A stretch of DNA of 8,695 bases from positions 1 to 8,695 of the forward strand of contig CAMORF010000079.1 of assembly GCA_946623485.1 (NCBI GenBank). Reading direction: 5' to 3'. This document shows positions 6,528-8,695 of this stretch, one piece after another. The notes under the pieces are model-generated. The model worked only from the letters and a program-made list of their open reading frames with translations, had not been told where the DNA came from and ran no database searches. Every line of letters begins with the position of its first letter. Positions within the stretch are counted from its first letter, which is position 1. Both the position numbers and the translations under genes were made by a program. Origin of the DNA: an uncultured Clostridia bacterium (lineage in GTDB: Bacteria; Bacillota; Clostridia; Lachnospirales; Lachnospiraceae).

Positions 6528-8645
6528 TTACATGTACTTAAACACTGCAACGCCGTAGGGCGGAAGGTCGAAGGCAAAGGAGTAAGGCTTGCCGTCGCAT
6601 TCGCTCTCCACTGCTTTGTACTTGAGCGGATGGGCAGTGCCATGTCCGCCAAAGCGTTCTTCATCCCCGTCCAGAACCAGGGTGTAGGTGCATTTCTTCG
6701 TGCATCCGACACGATAGTCGGGGCGCGCCATCGGCGTAAAGTTGATGACAAAGAGCAGGTTGCTCTTCCCGTCTTCACTGTGGCGCAGGAAGCTATAGAT
6801 ACTGCGGTCCGCATCGTCTGCGTTGATCCACTCGAAGCCCTCGGGTATGCAGTCGGCGGAATACATGGCCGGCGTGCTCTTATAGAGATGGAGAAGTTCA
6901 TTTACAAAATCCTGGATCTGCCTGTGCTTTGGCTCCTCCAGCAGATACCAGTCAAGCTCACGGTCTTCCGACCATTCCCGCTCCTGTGCGAATTCCTGGC
7001 CCATGAACAGAAGCTTCTTCCCCGGATGCCCGAACATGAATGCATATCCCGCCTTCAGGTTGGCAAATTTGTCATCGTACAGGCCGGGCATCTTATTGAT
7101 CATGGAGCACTTCAGATGGACAACCTCGTCATGGGAGAGCACCAGGCAATACTTTTCGGAGTACGCATAAGTCATCGCGAAGGTCATGCGGTTATGGTTG
7201 AATTTGCGGAAATAAGGATCCAGCTTCATGTACTCGATAAAGTCGTGCATCCAGCCCATGTTCCACTTCATGGTAAAGCCCAGGCCGTCATTTTCCGGAG
7301 TATCTGTAACCTTCGGCCATGCGGTGGATTCCTCTGCGATCATCATGATGCCGGGATGCTTACCCAGTACCACGGAATTCAGGTGCTTAAAGAATTCAAT
7401 CGCTTCGAGATTCTTGTTTCCGCCATACTTGTTCGGAACCCATTCCCCGTCACGGCGGCCGTAATCCAGGTACAGGATCGACGCGACCGCATCCACGCGC
7501 AGGCCGTCCACATGGAACTGCTCAATCCAGAACAGCGCATTTCCGATCAGGAAATTCTTCACTTCGCTCTTCCCGAAGTCGAATACCTTCGTGCCCCAGT
7601 CCGGGTGCTCTCCCTTGCGCGGATCCGCATACTCGTAGCATGCCTGCCCGTCAAAGTCCGCAAGCCCGTGGGCGTCTTTGGGGAAATGAGCCGGTACCCA
7701 GTCGAGGATGACGCCGATTCCGTTGCGGTGCAGATAGTTCACCAGATACGCAAAGTCTTCCGGCGTGCCATAGCGGCTGGTGGGTGCATAGTAGCCGGTC
7801 ACCTGGTACCCCCAGGAACCGTCGAAGGGGTGCTCGGCGATGCCCATGAGTTCGATGTGGGTATAGCCCATTTTCTTGAGGTAGTCCGTCACAGAGTGGG
7901 CAAAATAACGGTAGTTATAGAATCCGTCTTCTTTTTCCGCATGGGGATGGCGCATCCAGCTGCCGACATGGCACTCATAGATGGAGATCGGGCTTTCGTC
8001 CTGCTTGAAGGAAGTGCGTTTCTTCATCCATGCGCTGTCTGTCCACTTGATGGCGGCAATATCCGCGATCACGGATGCTGTGCCCGGGCGTTTTTCCGCC
8101 TGGTTCGCGTACGGGTCAGCCTTGTAGAGCTTGCTTCCGTCCTGCGTGAAGATCAGGTACTTATACATCTGCCCGACCTGCGCATTCTCGCAGAAGCACT
8201 CCCAGATCCCGGATGGTTCCAGCCGCTCCATCGCGATATTATTCTCATCCCAGCCATTAAATTCTCCGATCAGGTGCACCGCAGCCGCATGGGGCGCCCA
8301 TACTGCAAAATGGACTCCCTTTACGCCATCTTTTGAGGAGGGATGCGCGCCGAGCTTGCGGAAGATATCGTAGTGCACGCCCTTGTCATAGAGGTACTGA
8401 TCAAGGTCATGGACAAACTCGTATCCGTCTCCGATTGCAGGGCCATCATTCACTGGCTTCGCAACCGTTTTGGCAGCGACCTTTCCCTCTGCATTCGCGG
8501 AAGCTTTTGCTGCGGTCTTTGCTGATGTCTTTGCTGATGTCTTCGCTGTTGCTTTTACCGCCGTCGCCTCTGCTGTTTTTGCTGTTGTCTTCTGTGCTGC
8601 TTTTGCTGTTGTCTTCTTATTTAGTTTCTCCGCTTCTTTCGCCAT
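6528..8645 (-). CDS. glgB: 1,4-alpha-glucan branching enzyme GlgB (GH13, CBM48) with Lys/Ala/Thr-rich N-terminal tail
   Basis: A 705-residue cytoplasmic enzyme that cuts alpha-1,4 glucan chains and rejoins them as alpha-1,6 branches in glycogen. After a low-complexity tail (1-65) comes a CBM48 domain (about 95-195, with FAVWAPHAAAVHLIGEFNGWD) and the GH13 barrel: DWVPAHF (315-321), DGLRVDAV with nucleophile Asp385, IAEES with acid/base Glu438, and LSHDEV with Asp506. The C-terminal beta domain ends in PPYGVAVFKYM. All catalytic residues are present. The tail cannot be an over-called start: AAAGGG lies about 6 bases before the ATG at 8645 and the next Met is residue 139, inside CBM48. In the tail lysine recurs at every fourth residue from 3 to 63 with two exceptions. 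No other glg gene is visible; gdpP starts 90 bp downstream, and the upstream 50 bp to the window edge show no clear promoter. Confidence 0.96.
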   Translation of the reverse strand: MAKEAEKLNKKTTAKAAQKTTAKTAEATAVKATAKTSAKTSAKTAAKASANAEGKVAAKTVAKPVNDGPAIGDGYEFVHDLDQYLYDKGVHYDIFRKLGAHPSSKDGVKGVHFAVWAPHAAAVHLIGEFNGWDENNIAMERLEPSGIWECFCENAQVGQMYKYLIFTQDGSKLYKADPYANQAEKRPGTASVIADIAAIKWTDSAWMKKRTSFKQDESPISIYECHVGSWMRHPHAEKEDGFYNYRYFAHSVTDYLKKMGYTHIELMGIAEHPFDGSWGYQVTGYYAPTSRYGTPEDFAYLVNYLHRNGIGVILDWVPAHFPKDAHGLADFDGQACYEYADPRKGEHPDWGTKVFDFGKSEVKNFLIGNALFWIEQFHVDGLRVDAVASILYLDYGRRDGEWVPNKYGGNKNLEAIEFFKHLNSVVLGKHPGIMMIAEESTAWPKVTDTPENDGLGFTMKWNMGWMHDFIEYMKLDPYFRKFNHNRMTFAMTYAYSEKYCLVLSHDEVVHLKCSMINKMPGLYDDKFANLKAGYAFMFGHPGKKLLFMGQEFAQEREWSEDRELDWYLLEEPKHRQIQDFVNELLHLYKSTPAMYSADCIPEGFEWINADDADRSIYSFLRHSEDGKSNLLFVINFTPMARPDYRVGCTKKCTYTLVLDGDEERFGGHGTAHPLKYKAVESECDGKPYSFAFDLPPYGVAVFKYM
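8461..8640 (-). repeat. Degenerate short repeats encoding the GlgB N-terminal tail
   Basis: The 5' end of glgB is built of short related units. TTTGCTGATGTC occurs in tandem at 8518-8529 and 8530-8541, and TTTTGCTGTTGTCTTCT occurs at 8577-8593 and 8601-8617 (24-bp period). All are multiples of 12 bp, i.e. four residues, matching the KxxA/KTxA protein period. This looks like growth by in-frame duplication followed by divergence. Confidence 0.75.
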
Positions 8646-8695
8646 GTTTTTCCCTTTCGGTTCCTTCTGAGTTTTCCCGCTTCTTATTGCTTATT

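Noticed and set aside
6450..8336. 628-residue plus-strand open frame
   Set aside because: Antisense to glgB, with no domain and no credible ribosome binding site; a shadow of the branching enzyme's codon bias.

Overview
The window carries seven protein genes, all on the minus strand. In the direction of transcription they run glgB (8645 to 6528), gdpP (6437 to 4308), rplI (4228 to 3782), dnaB (3613 to 2243), a small GIY-YIG domain gene (about 2168 to 1887), mtnA (1791 to 688) and a rubrerythrin (546 to 4). There are no rRNA, tRNA, transposase, phage or CRISPR genes. The long plus-strand open frames are antisense shadows of glgB, gdpP and mtnA.

The gdpP-rplI-dnaB order is the classic Firmicutes arrangement (yybT-rplI-dnaC in Bacillus subtilis). 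A rubredoxin-first ('reverse') rubrerythrin points to a strict anaerobe. Together with the fairly GC-rich third codon positions and the branching enzyme, this suggests a clostridial genome, plausibly Lachnospiraceae. That assignment is inference.

Region by region: glgB at the right edge encodes a glycogen branching enzyme with an unusual 65-residue Lys/Ala/Thr tail at its N-terminus, where lysine recurs every fourth residue. gdpP encodes a membrane-bound c-di-AMP phosphodiesterase whose PAS domain carries an extra loop with a 7-residue tandem duplication. rplI and dnaB are ordinary housekeeping genes, but three nearly identical 31-bp tandem repeats lie between them. A short GIY-YIG (YhbQ/YazA-like) gene follows dnaB. 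mtnA (methylthioribose-1-phosphate isomerase) stands alone without other methionine-salvage genes. The rubrerythrin has its own good sigma-A-type promoter, which also settles its start codon.

Gaps between genes are 47 to 168 bp, so the genes are closely packed but probably not one operon: rbr has its own promoter, and the rplI-dnaB gap holds repeats that could separate or tune expression. I found no complete new defence or mobile system. The items most worth checking are the 31-bp repeat array in front of dnaB, the periodic lysine tail of GlgB, the ~13-bp-spaced TGTTATC-like repeats upstream of mtnA, and a possible 19-codon ORF overlapping the dnaB start.
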